Source of the DNA: Thermoplasmata archaeon
Lineage (GTDB): Archaea; Thermoplasmatota; Thermoplasmata; Halarchaeoplasmatales; Halarchaeoplasmataceae
Direction of reading: 5' to 3'
Assembly: GCA_019594305.1 (NCBI GenBank)
Contig: JAFDTZ010000047.1
Location: 1-15,041 of the forward strand
Length of the DNA: 15,041 nt
Program-made: the position numbers and the translations under genes
Notes under the pieces: generated by a model
Databases searched by the model: none
Told to the model about the DNA's origin: nothing
What the model saw: only the letters and a program-made list of their open reading frames with translations
Part shown: one piece after another, positions 1-6,304 of the stretch
How positions within the stretch are numbered: position 1 is the first letter of the stretch
Layout of the letters: each line of letters starts with the position of its first letter

Positions 1-571
1 AAGGATGAATTGCTAGCCTTCATCGACAAAGACGAGATAGTCAATTCGTTCTAGACTACCAAGAGGTGAAACAGCGCCTAGAGGTACGACATCGTTGTCG
101 GGAAAAACGTCCAGATAGGATACTACACCTTCGAGAAACTGGAACAGGTTGAACTGTACCACAAAGGCTACGACGTAATCTGTCCATCGTGTAACCTCCT
201 TTATCGAAAAGAACACTTCAAAAAAAATTGGGGGATCCGACCCCTGGTTCCAGACAGCGGAGGATATAGACCTTAATTTCCGTGCGGTGGATTCCGGGGC
301 AACCATCGGTTACAACAAGAATGCCATTGTCTACCACCGTACACGGGGTAGTTTCTACAGGTTCTTCAAGCAGGCTTTCTGGAACGGTTTCGACAGGAAA
401 CAACTGACCATGAAACACGGTAAACTGTGGAAGAACTACTCACTAGACAAGATGATCGAGGTGAACATAAGCACCTGGTACGAGATAAGGATGGGGCCTG
501 CATTGGGGGGGTGGTACATAGCATGCAAGTTTTTCGGTACACGTCCGGGTGAATCCGATAAAACATTTTGA
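1..571 (+). pseudogene. Broken family-2 glycosyltransferase, 3' part
   Basis: Reading through the frames gives one continuous GT2-like protein. Frame 1 (1-48) encodes LAFIDKDEIVNS with a DxD-type metal motif. Frame 3 (about 51-83) encodes LDYQEVKQRLE. Frame 1 again (about 85-222) encodes YDIVVGKNVQIGYYTF, then a YRKEHFKK stretch. Frame 2 (about 223-571) encodes DPWFQTAEDIDLNFR, then the YHRTRGSFYRFFKQAFWNG region and a normal TGA at 569. The AED(x)DL motif and the following H-R-x-x-x-F segment are typical of GT2 enzymes that build polysaccharides or glycans at the membrane. In-frame stops at 52, 67, 79 and 274 confirm that the frames really change. The third shift falls in an A7-TT-G5 stretch near 219-234. 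The N-terminal part lies left of the window. Either the gene is decaying or the assembly has indel errors here; no other gene in the window has such shifts. The acceptor sugar cannot be predicted. Confidence 0.75.
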
Positions 572-739
572 ATATATCTCTCAGTATTCAACAGTATACA
601 GATAAGATATTGTAGCTGATATGCCAAGTTTTCTAGTTCACTCTCACCCCGCAATAGACTGAAACAACGTCCACGCTTTCCCGGACAGTTCAAGGGCACC
701 TAAACTAAAATTTCACATTCAATACATCCGTTTCCAACA

Positions 740-750
740 TATTTATTATA
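740..750 (+). promoter_or_regulatory. Archaeal TATA box of the osmC-DUF302 operon
   Basis: The A/T-rich box TTTATTATA is centred about 32 nt upstream of the ATG at 778. With the usual archaeal distance of about 26 nt from box centre to transcription start, the leader would be only a few nucleotides. No Shine-Dalgarno motif precedes the ATG, which fits leaderless initiation. The rest of 572-739 holds nothing I recognise. Confidence 0.55.
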
Positions 751-777
751 ATACACCGCTTTACACAACTCGATATC

Positions 778-1221
778 ATGACCAAAGAAAGAGTACATCT
801 AAATACATATAAAACAAAGCTAAAGAAAAAGACAGGATTCGAATCGGAGGTGCAGATGAGGGGTTTTTCTTTAACTATAGATGAGCCGAAGAGAGTAGGG
901 GGTACCAACAAAGGTCCTAGTCCAGTAGAAGTGTTACTGGGAGCCCTTGGAGCGTGTCTGGATTTTACCGGGACAATAGTAGCTAAAGAGATGGGACACG
1001 AACTGAAGTACTTCGAACTCGATTTGGAGGGCGATCTAGATCCTCGTGGAGTCATGGGCAAAGCAGACGTACCTATCGGTTTTCAAAACATACGCGTGAA
1101 GGTGACCGCTATCGACGGCATTCCTGAAGATAAGATACCCGAATTTTTAAAAGCTGTGCAGGAAAGGTGTCCGGTGGATAACACACTAGAAAGGGGCGTA
1201 TCCGTAGAGATCCAACGGTGA
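778..1221 (+). CDS. OsmC/Ohr family thiol peroxidase-like protein
   Basis: This 147-residue protein has the length and layout of the OsmC/Ohr family: N-terminal strands with a glycine-rich GGTNKGPSPVEVLLGALGAC segment leading to Cys60 on the central helix, and a second cysteine, Cys131, in ERCPVDNTL. In known members these two cysteines reduce organic hydroperoxides at the dimer interface, the first being peroxidatic and the second resolving. Both are present, so peroxidase activity is plausible; the physiological reductant and substrate are not visible. It is a cytoplasmic protein without a signal peptide. The ATG start is supported by the TATA box about 32 nt upstream. The stop overlaps the start region of the DUF302 gene, so the two are likely co-transcribed and may share a redox or stress role. 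Confidence 0.9.
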   Translation: MTKERVHLNTYKTKLKKKTGFESEVQMRGFSLTIDEPKRVGGTNKGPSPVEVLLGALGACLDFTGTIVAKEMGHELKYFELDLEGDLDPRGVMGKADVPIGFQNIRVKVTAIDGIPEDKIPEFLKAVQERCPVDNTLERGVSVEIQR

Positions 1222-1226
1222 GTATC

Positions 1227-1676
1227 ATGGATTTGAAAATAGACCCTACGATATTTGATCCGGAAGATATTGGAGAAAAGACAGCAAGATTGGATATGGA
1301 ACACCTTGAAGCTGTCGAATTCGTAAAAGAGGTTTGCAAAAGGAACGGTTTCGGTATACTGGTAGAGTTCTCCCCTTCGGAAGTATTGAACAAAAAAATC
1401 GGCACGAACAGAAGCCCTTACTACGTTCTTGGTACATGTAATCCTAAGATAGCAGATAAAGCCCTCGATCAGACCCTGAAGATAGGAAGTCTTTTTCCAT
1501 GCAACATGGTCGTATGGCAAGAGAAACAAGGAGTACAGTTAGTATACCACGTATCAATAATGAAGATAGCTAGATTGCTGGGTATTGCACCGGATAACAG
1601 AGAGTGGCAGAAGATTATAGAAGAGACGGGAAAGAATGTGGAAGCGGTATTCCGTGAACTGAATGGGAAACACTGA
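1227..1676 (+). CDS. DUF302 family protein
   Basis: About 149 residues with the DUF302 signature: a helix-rich N-terminus (EAVEFVKEVCKRNGFGILVE), then SPYYVLGTCNPKIADKAL and IGSLFPCNMVVWQE. The core family motif (y.iLG.CnP..A..aL....iG...PCn..V) is intact, including both cysteines. The biochemical function of DUF302 is not established; members are small α/β proteins. I chose the ATG at 1227 because GGTGAG at 1217-1222, an archaeal Shine-Dalgarno, sits 4 nt before it. A GTG at 1218 overlapping the osmC stop as GTGA is the alternative and would add three residues. Tight linkage to the OsmC-type protein and the conserved cysteines suggest a thiol or redox context, which is inference only. Confidence 0.85.
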   Translation: MDLKIDPTIFDPEDIGEKTARLDMEHLEAVEFVKEVCKRNGFGILVEFSPSEVLNKKIGTNRSPYYVLGTCNPKIADKALDQTLKIGSLFPCNMVVWQEKQGVQLVYHVSIMKIARLLGIAPDNREWQKIIEETGKNVEAVFRELNGKH

Positions 1677-1774
1677 TTTAAGTTCATACATATGTCTTCC
1701 TTGATATAAACAGGAAAATACTCTATCGTAGATTTCTTAATCGAACCCAGGGCTTCAAAATCTAATGACCCAAT

Positions 1775-2263
1775 TCAGAATCTGTATTCATGATCACACA
1801 CCATCATATTCTGTATTAGTTCTTCCGAATCTCTCTTCTTACGTAGCTCAATGAGGTTAAGAACATCATATCCTCTTTCGCTCAAAAATGCGATTATACC
1901 GTGATTATTCGGATGAACCCAATTGTACACCGTTTCAGCACCTAATTCTGCCGCTAGTTTTTCCGCTTTTTGATACAAGGCCGAGCCTACGCCCTTCCTT
2001 CTGAACTCAGGTGAAACATACAGAGACTCGGCCCAGACGGTATCGTCAATTACTTTACAAACAAGATATCCTACCACCCTATCACCGATTTCGGCGACAT
2101 AAATAGGATAATCCTGTTCGAGGTAACCGTACAATTCTTCTTTAGCGGCCTCCAAATCTACGTTTCTAGTTACACTTTTTAGTTCAGAAAGCGTTATCCG
2201 GAACAGTGATATGAGCTCTACTACTTTACCTTCATCGTTAGAAGTGTATGATCTTATTTTCAT
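1775..2263 (-). CDS. GNAT family N-acetyltransferase
   Basis: A 162-residue single-domain GNAT protein. The acetyl-CoA pyrophosphate-binding motif A is clear in AESLYVSPEFRRKGVGSAL (R-R-K-G-V-G, matching R/Q-x-x-G-x-G/A). It is followed by the helix YQKAEKLAAELG and a motif-B-like WVHPNNHGIIAFLSERGY in which a late Asn and Tyr are typical of the fold. The substrate is not predictable. This looks like a widespread archaeal GNAT of the rimI/Mnat type rather than ArgA, which is larger and usually carries an amino-acid kinase domain. It is a single gene convergent with the DUF302 gene and transcribed from its own TATA box. No Shine-Dalgarno precedes the ATG, so it is probably leaderless. Confidence 0.88.
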   Translation of the reverse strand: MKIRSYTSNDEGKVVELISLFRITLSELKSVTRNVDLEAAKEELYGYLEQDYPIYVAEIGDRVVGYLVCKVIDDTVWAESLYVSPEFRRKGVGSALYQKAEKLAAELGAETVYNWVHPNNHGIIAFLSERGYDVLNLIELRKKRDSEELIQNMMVCDHEYRF

Positions 2264-2287
2264 GTTATTGATCCCAATGAAATGAAT

Positions 2288-2300
2288 GATTTAAGTATAG
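2288..2300 (-). promoter_or_regulatory. TATA box of the GNAT gene
   Basis: On the minus strand CTATACTTAAATC is centred about 31 nt upstream of the GNAT ATG. This is the same spacing seen upstream of the OsmC-type gene and again implies a near-leaderless transcript. Confidence 0.5.
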
Positions 2301-2345
2301 TCCTTGATTGCTACATACAACGTATACCGATTCATGCGCACATGC

Positions 2346-2355
2346 AAAAATAAAA
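2346..2355 (+). promoter_or_regulatory. TATA box of the PAC2 gene
   Basis: The A/T-rich AAAATAAAAG lies about 44 nt before the ATG at 2395. Transcription would start near 2377, leaving a leader of some 18 nt that contains AGGTGA at 2383-2388. This unit therefore looks Shine-Dalgarno-led, unlike its leaderless neighbours. Confidence 0.4.
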
Positions 2356-2394
2356 GTATGACCTATCCCCTTATTATGTACTAGGTGAAACAAT

Positions 2395-3126
2395 ATGGCT
2401 TATGAAATAATAAAGGATAGGGATATCCCAGAAATAGACGTGCTCATTGCAGGCTTTCCGGGAACCGGGCTTATCGGAGGAATCGCGTCGGAACAGTTGA
2501 TCAATACCCTTGAACTGGAGCAGGTGGCTTCCGTGAAGAGTGATGAATTTCCACCTACCGTAGTAATATTCGATGGAATACCTCGGAGACCTGTACGGTT
2601 CTTTGCAGGTGACGGACTGATGTTGGTTAAATCGGACATGGTCATCGCTCCTGAATTATCGGACGGATTATCGAAGGCAGTTATAGATTGGTCTATCGAA
2701 CAAGGTGTAAAAGAACTGATAATATTCGATGGAATACCCGAAAGGGATGATTCGGAAGAAGAGAAAAAGGTATGGGGCGCTATGAGCTCATATGCAGCCA
2801 CAGATAAAGCAAAAAAATTAGATATCGAGTTGATCAAAAGAGGAGCGATTACGGGGATCTCAAGTTCATTGCTGTTATATGCTGGAGAGAAGAACATAAG
2901 GGCCGTTGGTATGTTTGCGGAAGGATCCACAAAACTTCCGGACCCCAGGGCAGCATCGATCCTTTTAGAAAAATTCGCAGAATACTGGGATATAGAAATT
3001 GAAACTCAATCATTGATAGACAGCGCAGAAGAGTTGGAAACACAGTTTGCACAGTTAGTAAATCGTGCGCAATCAGCTCAAGACGACATGGACACACGAT
3101 CGGCCTCGCCACCGCTCTATGGTTGA
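2395..3126 (+). CDS. PAC2 family proteasome assembly chaperone/activator-like protein
   Basis: A 243-residue protein with the PAC2 signature near the N-terminus (DVLIAGFPGTGLIGGIASEQL, residues about 15-35), followed by the DEFPP segment, and a second half with GAITGISSSLLLYA and FAEGSTKLPDPRAA. Archaeal PAC2 proteins such as Pyrococcus PbaA and PbaB form homo-oligomers related to eukaryotic PAC1/PAC2. PbaB is reported to dock on the 20S proteasome through a C-terminal HbYX tail. The last three residues here are Leu-Tyr-Gly, matching HbYX, after a coiled-coil-like stretch (about residues 200-228) and a flexible linker. The ATG at 2395 has AGGTGA 6 nt upstream. The next gene has its own promoter, so this is probably a monocistronic unit. 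Exact partner and activity are inferred. Confidence 0.85.
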   Translation: MAYEIIKDRDIPEIDVLIAGFPGTGLIGGIASEQLINTLELEQVASVKSDEFPPTVVIFDGIPRRPVRFFAGDGLMLVKSDMVIAPELSDGLSKAVIDWSIEQGVKELIIFDGIPERDDSEEEKKVWGAMSSYAATDKAKKLDIELIKRGAITGISSSLLLYAGEKNIRAVGMFAEGSTKLPDPRAASILLEKFAEYWDIEIETQSLIDSAEELETQFAQLVNRAQSAQDDMDTRSASPPLYG

Positions 3127-3159
3127 TATTGCTAAAAAACCAAAACCCTTTTACCTTCC

Positions 3160-3169
3160 CATATATATC
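3160..3169 (+). promoter_or_regulatory. TATA box of the M29 peptidase-KaiC-like operon
   Basis: CATATATATC is centred about 34 nt before the ATG at 3198. It lies inside the extra N-terminal stretch that would be coded if translation began at the TTG at 3123, and therefore argues against that longer start. Confidence 0.5.
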
Positions 3170-3197
3170 CTATTATGGTATTATGCTGCAGGTAGAT

Positions 3198-4280
3198 ATG
3201 GAAGAGATAGCAAGGAAAGTTGTCAATAAATGCATGGGTATTAAGGAAGATGAGGTAATTCTGGTAAGCGGTGGTTTGCATAATTTCGAGCTAGTGGAAA
3301 ACATCTCTGTAAACATAAGAAAAAAGGGTGCATTCCCGGTGACAATGGTGAATACGGATAGACTTCAGAAGAGGACTATAGAAGAAGTAGATACTAAACA
3401 TCTTAAGAAAACTCCGAGTTACTACCTAAAATGGCTTGAAGATATAGACGGCGTAATAAGCATCGATCATCAATTGGACCCTCGACTCCTATCTCAACTA
3501 CCCGAAGATAAGATAGGGGCATCCAGGGTCGGGCAACGTGAGATAAACGACAAATTCCAGAAAGAGAAAATACGCTGGACGGGCATAGGTTATCCCACCA
3601 AAGAAAAAGCCGACATGTTCGGTATCGACTTCGAGGAGTTCTGGGACATGCTGTGGAAGGCACTGGATACTGATTACGACGAACTCAAAGAAAAAGGAGG
3701 AAAACTGGCAGACCGTTTAAGGGGTGGAGATAAGGTACGTGTTACTTCTGATAAAGGTACCGATCTAGAATTCTCAATCAAGGACAGGCATATACTCGTT
3801 GACGACGGTGTGATTTCCCAGGCAGATATAGAAAGAGGTGATCTAGGTAACAACTTACCATGCGGCGAAGTTTTCTGTGCACCTGTTGAAAACACAGCTA
3901 ACGGCAGGGCTTACTTCGACCTTGCATTCTACCGAGGAAATAAGATTAAGGGTATAGATGCAGTATTCGAGGATGGTCAGTTAGTAAAGGCCGAAGCCGA
4001 AGAGAACGGCGAACTTTTTCAACAGGTACTGGAGAATTCGCAGGGAGACAAGGATATTATCGGTGAATTTGGCATAGGTACGAATCCCGAGGTGAAAAAA
4101 GCCATCGGGTACACCATAACCGACGAAAAGATCATCGGCAGCATACATATAGCCATAGGAGAGAACAGAATGTTCGGCGGTAAGAACGAATCCACACTGC
4201 ATTGGGACTTAGTAATGATGCAACCGTCCTTTGAAGTAGATGGAAAACCTATCATGAAAAATGGAGCACTTTCGCTATGA
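3198..4280 (+). CDS. M29 family (thermophilic-type) aminopeptidase
   Basis: A roughly 360-residue metallo-aminopeptidase of the AmpS/AmpT clan, removing N-terminal residues from peptides in the cytoplasm. The metal ligands known from the Thermus enzyme can be placed, in numbering from the ATG at 3198: Glu224 in CGEVFCAP, Glu290 in GEFGIGTNP, His317 in GSIHIAIG, and His335 and Asp337 in LHWD. The family's Tyr before GG appears as Phe326 (NRMFGG); I think this variant occurs in other archaeal members. Start choice: the frame stays open to a TTG at 3123 overlapping the upstream stop, but a TATA box at 3160-3169 sits within that stretch and no Shine-Dalgarno precedes the TTG. ATG at 3183 is a second alternative. 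The stop overlaps the next gene as ATGA, indicating translational coupling. Following the PAC2 gene, it may act on proteasome products, which is an inference from order only. Confidence 0.88.
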   Translation: MEEIARKVVNKCMGIKEDEVILVSGGLHNFELVENISVNIRKKGAFPVTMVNTDRLQKRTIEEVDTKHLKKTPSYYLKWLEDIDGVISIDHQLDPRLLSQLPEDKIGASRVGQREINDKFQKEKIRWTGIGYPTKEKADMFGIDFEEFWDMLWKALDTDYDELKEKGGKLADRLRGGDKVRVTSDKGTDLEFSIKDRHILVDDGVISQADIERGDLGNNLPCGEVFCAPVENTANGRAYFDLAFYRGNKIKGIDAVFEDGQLVKAEAEENGELFQQVLENSQGDKDIIGEFGIGTNPEVKKAIGYTITDEKIIGSIHIAIGENRMFGGKNESTLHWDLVMMQPSFEVDGKPIMKNGALSL

Positions 4281-4987
4281 ATGAATCTATAAAAGGTAGA
4301 GTGAGGACCTACGTTGTACGTCTGGACGAGCAGATGAACGGAGGTATACCTCATGGACATGTTGTTCTTATTTCGGGCAATCCAGGAACTTACAAATCAT
4401 CATTCGCCTACAATGTACTCTACCACAATGCCAAAGAGCAAAATAAAAGAGGATTGTACATATCATTCCAACAGAGCAGAGAGAGCTTAGAGGATCAATT
4501 TACCAGCCTAAACATACCCTACGAAGATGTTGAAGAACGGATAACGATAGTTGATGTCGGCTATCTGAGACAAACAACCAAGCCACACCCCGAGGATTGG
4601 ATAGATGTTTTCAAACGGTATGTTGACAACATACGCGCCACATCTCATTATGATCTTCTCGTGGTAGATTCCCTTACCACACTTGAGATAATCTCTCAGG
4701 TGGACGATAAAAGGGAAACATTATTCCATCTTTTCGAATGGCTACGTGGTTTTAAAAATTTAACATCGCTTCTCATAGTGGAAAGACCATTCAAAGAAGA
4801 GATCATGTACGAAGAAGAATTTCTTGCAGACGGCATAATATATCTATCCAAGGAACGTGTAGGTAGAATGGACACCCAACGTTTTCTTTCCATTGACAAA
4901 ATGCGAGCGACTAAGCATAATACGTCCTATTTTACACTTATTTTCAATGAGGGAAGGTTTCAGGTGACCAGGGTTCTCAGAGAGTGA
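4277..4987 (+). CDS. KaiC-like RecA-fold ATPase with altered catalytic residues
   Basis: A 236-residue single KaiC/RecA-fold domain. The N-terminus RLDEQMNGGIPHGHVVLISG is the usual KaiC lead-in. The P-loop is SGNPGTYKSS (residues 33-42), where Tyr replaces the Gly before Lys. Walker B is YDLLVVDSLT (about 125-134). A C-terminal strand pattern ILRE-like tail ends the domain. Two features are odd. The Glu-Glu pair that follows strand β3 in KaiC-type ATPases is Gln65-Gln66 (GLYISFQQS), and the P-loop is non-canonical. ATP may therefore be bound but hydrolysed poorly, or the protein may act as a regulatory ATP sensor. Archaeal single-domain KaiC homologues are linked to signalling and motility, but nothing here specifies a partner. 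It overlaps the M29 peptidase stop as ATGA and its 3' end overlaps the convergent pyrophosphatase gene by 11 bp. Confidence 0.85.
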   Translation: MNESIKGRVRTYVVRLDEQMNGGIPHGHVVLISGNPGTYKSSFAYNVLYHNAKEQNKRGLYISFQQSRESLEDQFTSLNIPYEDVEERITIVDVGYLRQTTKPHPEDWIDVFKRYVDNIRATSHYDLLVVDSLTTLEIISQVDDKRETLFHLFEWLRGFKNLTSLLIVERPFKEEIMYEEEFLADGIIYLSKERVGRMDTQRFLSIDKMRATKHNTSYFTLIFNEGRFQVTRVLRE

Positions 4988-5510
4988 TATCCAGGTATCG
5001 CATAAGGCCTTCCATAGCTTTTCCACGATGACTTATTTTGTTCTTTTCGTCGGTAACCATCTCGGCAAATGTTTTATCGTGACCCTCGGGCTTGAATATA
5101 GGGTCATAGCCGAAGCCGTGAGTTCCTTTCATGGTTTTGGTTATGCTGCCTGATACACGACCTCTGATCAACTTTGAATCACCATTAATATCGATATGAC
5201 CTATCACGCATTCAAACGCAGCGTCCCTGTTATCGAAACCGTCCATTAGCTTGATTATGCCCTGACAGCCGAGTGTGTGCATAACATAGGAAGAATATAC
5301 ACCTGGAAAACCATGGTACACATCTATGAAAAGGCCGCTGTCGTCGATTATCAACGGAGCATGTTCTTTCAAACCTTCCAGTGCGTGTTCAACAACCTCT
5401 TCCAGAGAATCCGCTTGTATTTCATGATATCCTATGTTCAGCATCTTTGCGTCGGGGAAAATTTTTTTGTATTCATGATATTTCCCTTTGTTAGAAGTGA
5501 TTATATTCAC
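4977..5510 (-). CDS. rdgB: XTP/dITP pyrophosphatase (RdgB/HAM1/Ham1p family)
   Basis: A 177-residue house-cleaning nucleotidase that hydrolyses non-canonical purine triphosphates such as ITP, dITP and XTP to monophosphates, keeping them out of DNA and RNA. The full set of family motifs is present: TSNKGKYHE at the N-terminus (residues 5-13), DDSGLFID (56-63) with the metal-binding and catalytic acids, GFPGVYSSY (67-75), GFGYDPIF (132-139) and KNKISHRGKA (156-165). Length is somewhat short compared with bacterial enzymes (about 195) but normal for archaeal ones. It starts with GTG overlapping the bud32 stop as GTGA, so it is translationally coupled to bud32 and shares its promoter. The 3' end overlaps the convergent KaiC-like gene by 11 bp, leaving no room for a separate terminator on either strand. 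Confidence 0.93.
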   Translation of the reverse strand: MNIITSNKGKYHEYKKIFPDAKMLNIGYHEIQADSLEEVVEHALEGLKEHAPLIIDDSGLFIDVYHGFPGVYSSYVMHTLGCQGIIKLMDGFDNRDAAFECVIGHIDINGDSKLIRGRVSGSITKTMKGTHGFGYDPIFKPEGHDKTFAEMVTDEKNKISHRGKAMEGLMRYLDITL

Positions 5511-6139
5511 AGATATCTACCCCTTGATTCGATTTCTTTTACCTTGGATATCGTCTTTCTCGCATCCGGAAAAACCTCACGATAGCCGCCCAATATGGCC
5601 TCGTACTTTTCAAGAGGATCGACGTGTACACTTATCAGGGCCTCTCGCATTAGATGTAGGTCAACTCCTTTGTCTTCGATACTTGAAGTTCTCTCACCGA
5701 GGCTGAAATCTATGAAACAGAACACACCGCTAACGTTATCATAGAGTATGTTCGAAGTAGTAAGATCACCGTGGGTTATATCCGACGAATGTAGTTTTCC
5801 TATATATCGTCCCATACTTCTTAGATCGAGTTCAACACCCTTCTCCAGGCAGTCAAGCACTCGATCACCCGGAAAGAACTGCATTATTACCGCTGCTTCA
5901 TCTTCCATTACATCATAAATTACTGGTACAGGAACCCCTGCTTTTCTAGCTTCTCTCATCAATCTTATCTCTTTGCGAAGTCTTTCCTTCCTGATAACAG
6001 TGTCCAATTCAGGATGTCTGTAACCCTTTATGATTCTTTTTTTAAGTACCGCCTTTCGACCCCTCCATTCGGCCTCCCATATCTCCGCTTCGGCACCACG
6101 GATCATTATCTTTTCCATCTCACATACGGACATATCCAT
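5507..6139 (-). CDS. bud32: KEOPS complex kinase/ATPase Bud32 (unfused)
   Basis: A 210-residue atypical small kinase of the piD261/Bud32 family. Visible are RGAEAEIW (residues 14-21), the ATP-binding VLKKRIIKGYRHPELD (31-46) with the family's K-x-Y-R-x-P-x-L-D, the catalytic loop HGDLTTSNIL (123-132, Asp125), the metal-binding IDFSLGE (143-149), SSIEDKGVDLHLM, and an Arg-rich C-terminal tail RGRY. In KEOPS, Bud32 works with Kae1, Cgi121 and Pcc1 to make the t6A modification of tRNA at A37. Many euryarchaeal genomes fuse Kae1 and Bud32; here Bud32 is a separate gene with its own promoter. Start choice: ATG at 6139 fits the TATA box spacing; ATG at 6133 and 6118 are possible and would remove two or seven residues. 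It forms an operon with the XTP pyrophosphatase gene. Confidence 0.93.
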   Translation of the reverse strand: MDMSVCEMEKIMIRGAEAEIWEAEWRGRKAVLKKRIIKGYRHPELDTVIRKERLRKEIRLMREARKAGVPVPVIYDVMEDEAAVIMQFFPGDRVLDCLEKGVELDLRSMGRYIGKLHSSDITHGDLTTSNILYDNVSGVFCFIDFSLGERTSSIEDKGVDLHLMREALISVHVDPLEKYEAILGGYREVFPDARKTISKVKEIESRGRYL

Positions 6140-6161
6140 GCTAAATCAATAAGCTCACTAA

Positions 6162-6174
6162 TAATAATATTTTG
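6162..6174 (-). promoter_or_regulatory. TATA box of the bud32-rdgB operon
   Basis: On the minus strand CAAAATATTATTA is centred about 29 nt before the ATG at 6139 and no Shine-Dalgarno lies between. This again suggests a leaderless transcript. It is about 50 bp from the nearest half-site of the arg operator region, so the two divergent promoters are probably controlled separately. Confidence 0.45.
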
Positions 6175-6217
6175 CACGTACTCGGCTAAGATAAGACATG
6201 CTGTTTAGAACATAGAC

Positions 6218-6253
6218 GTTACGAATGTAACATTAAACACGATAATGTTACAT
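6218..6253. promoter_or_regulatory. Inverted-repeat operator upstream of the arginine operon
   Basis: Two overlapping symmetric elements share a GTTAC/GTAAC core. First, ATGTAACATTA (6225-6235) is matched perfectly by TAATGTTACAT (6243-6253), an 11-bp inverted repeat with a 7-nt spacer. Second, GTTACGAATGTAAC (6218-6231) is a 14-bp palindrome with 5-bp arms. Together they give three GTTAC-type half-sites, at 6218, 6227 and 6247. The arrangement fits a dimeric DNA-binding regulator, placed about 10 bp upstream of the likely TATA box, so either an activator or a repressor touching the BRE is possible. The core does not match the bacterial ArgR ARG box. No regulator gene lies in the window. Confidence 0.6.
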
Positions 6254-6261
6254 ATATATCG

Positions 6262-6274
6262 GAATATTTATTTA
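6262..6274 (+). promoter_or_regulatory. TATA box of the arginine operon
   Basis: GAATATTTATTTA is centred about 37 nt before the TTG at 6305. A second A/T-rich box, ATATATAT, at 6252-6259 is possible but would give a longer leader and would overlap the operator arm. The predicted leader carries GTGAT at 6297-6301, complementary to the archaeal anti-Shine-Dalgarno, just before the start. Confidence 0.45.
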
Positions 6275-6304
6275 GCCCATCAGAATGCGTGACATCGTGA
6301 TATT

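Noticed and set aside
287..571. A separate small gene of 94 residues starting at an internal ATG
   Set aside because: Its sequence is the C-terminal part of a GT2 glycosyltransferase whose upstream part continues in other frames; the ATG is internal.
572..739. Possible RNA gene or gene remnant between the glycosyltransferase and the OsmC-type gene
   Set aside because: I found no cloverleaf, no strong hairpin beyond a 4-bp GTCC/GGAC pair and no coding similarity.
705..1061. Long minus-strand reading frames across the OsmC, M29, argF and argE genes
   Set aside because: They are antisense shadows with low-complexity Ser/Pro-rich translations, lack promoters or family motifs, and lie over well-supported genes.
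1775..2263. The GNAT gene as the missing N-acylglutamate synthase
   Set aside because: It lies 4 kb from the arg operon under its own promoter, on the other strand, and resembles general archaeal GNAT proteins.
3123..3197. TTG start at 3123 for the M29 peptidase, overlapping the PAC2 stop as TTGA
   Set aside because: The extra 25 residues (LKNQNPFTFPYISYY region) are not family-like, a TATA box lies inside them, and no Shine-Dalgarno precedes the TTG.
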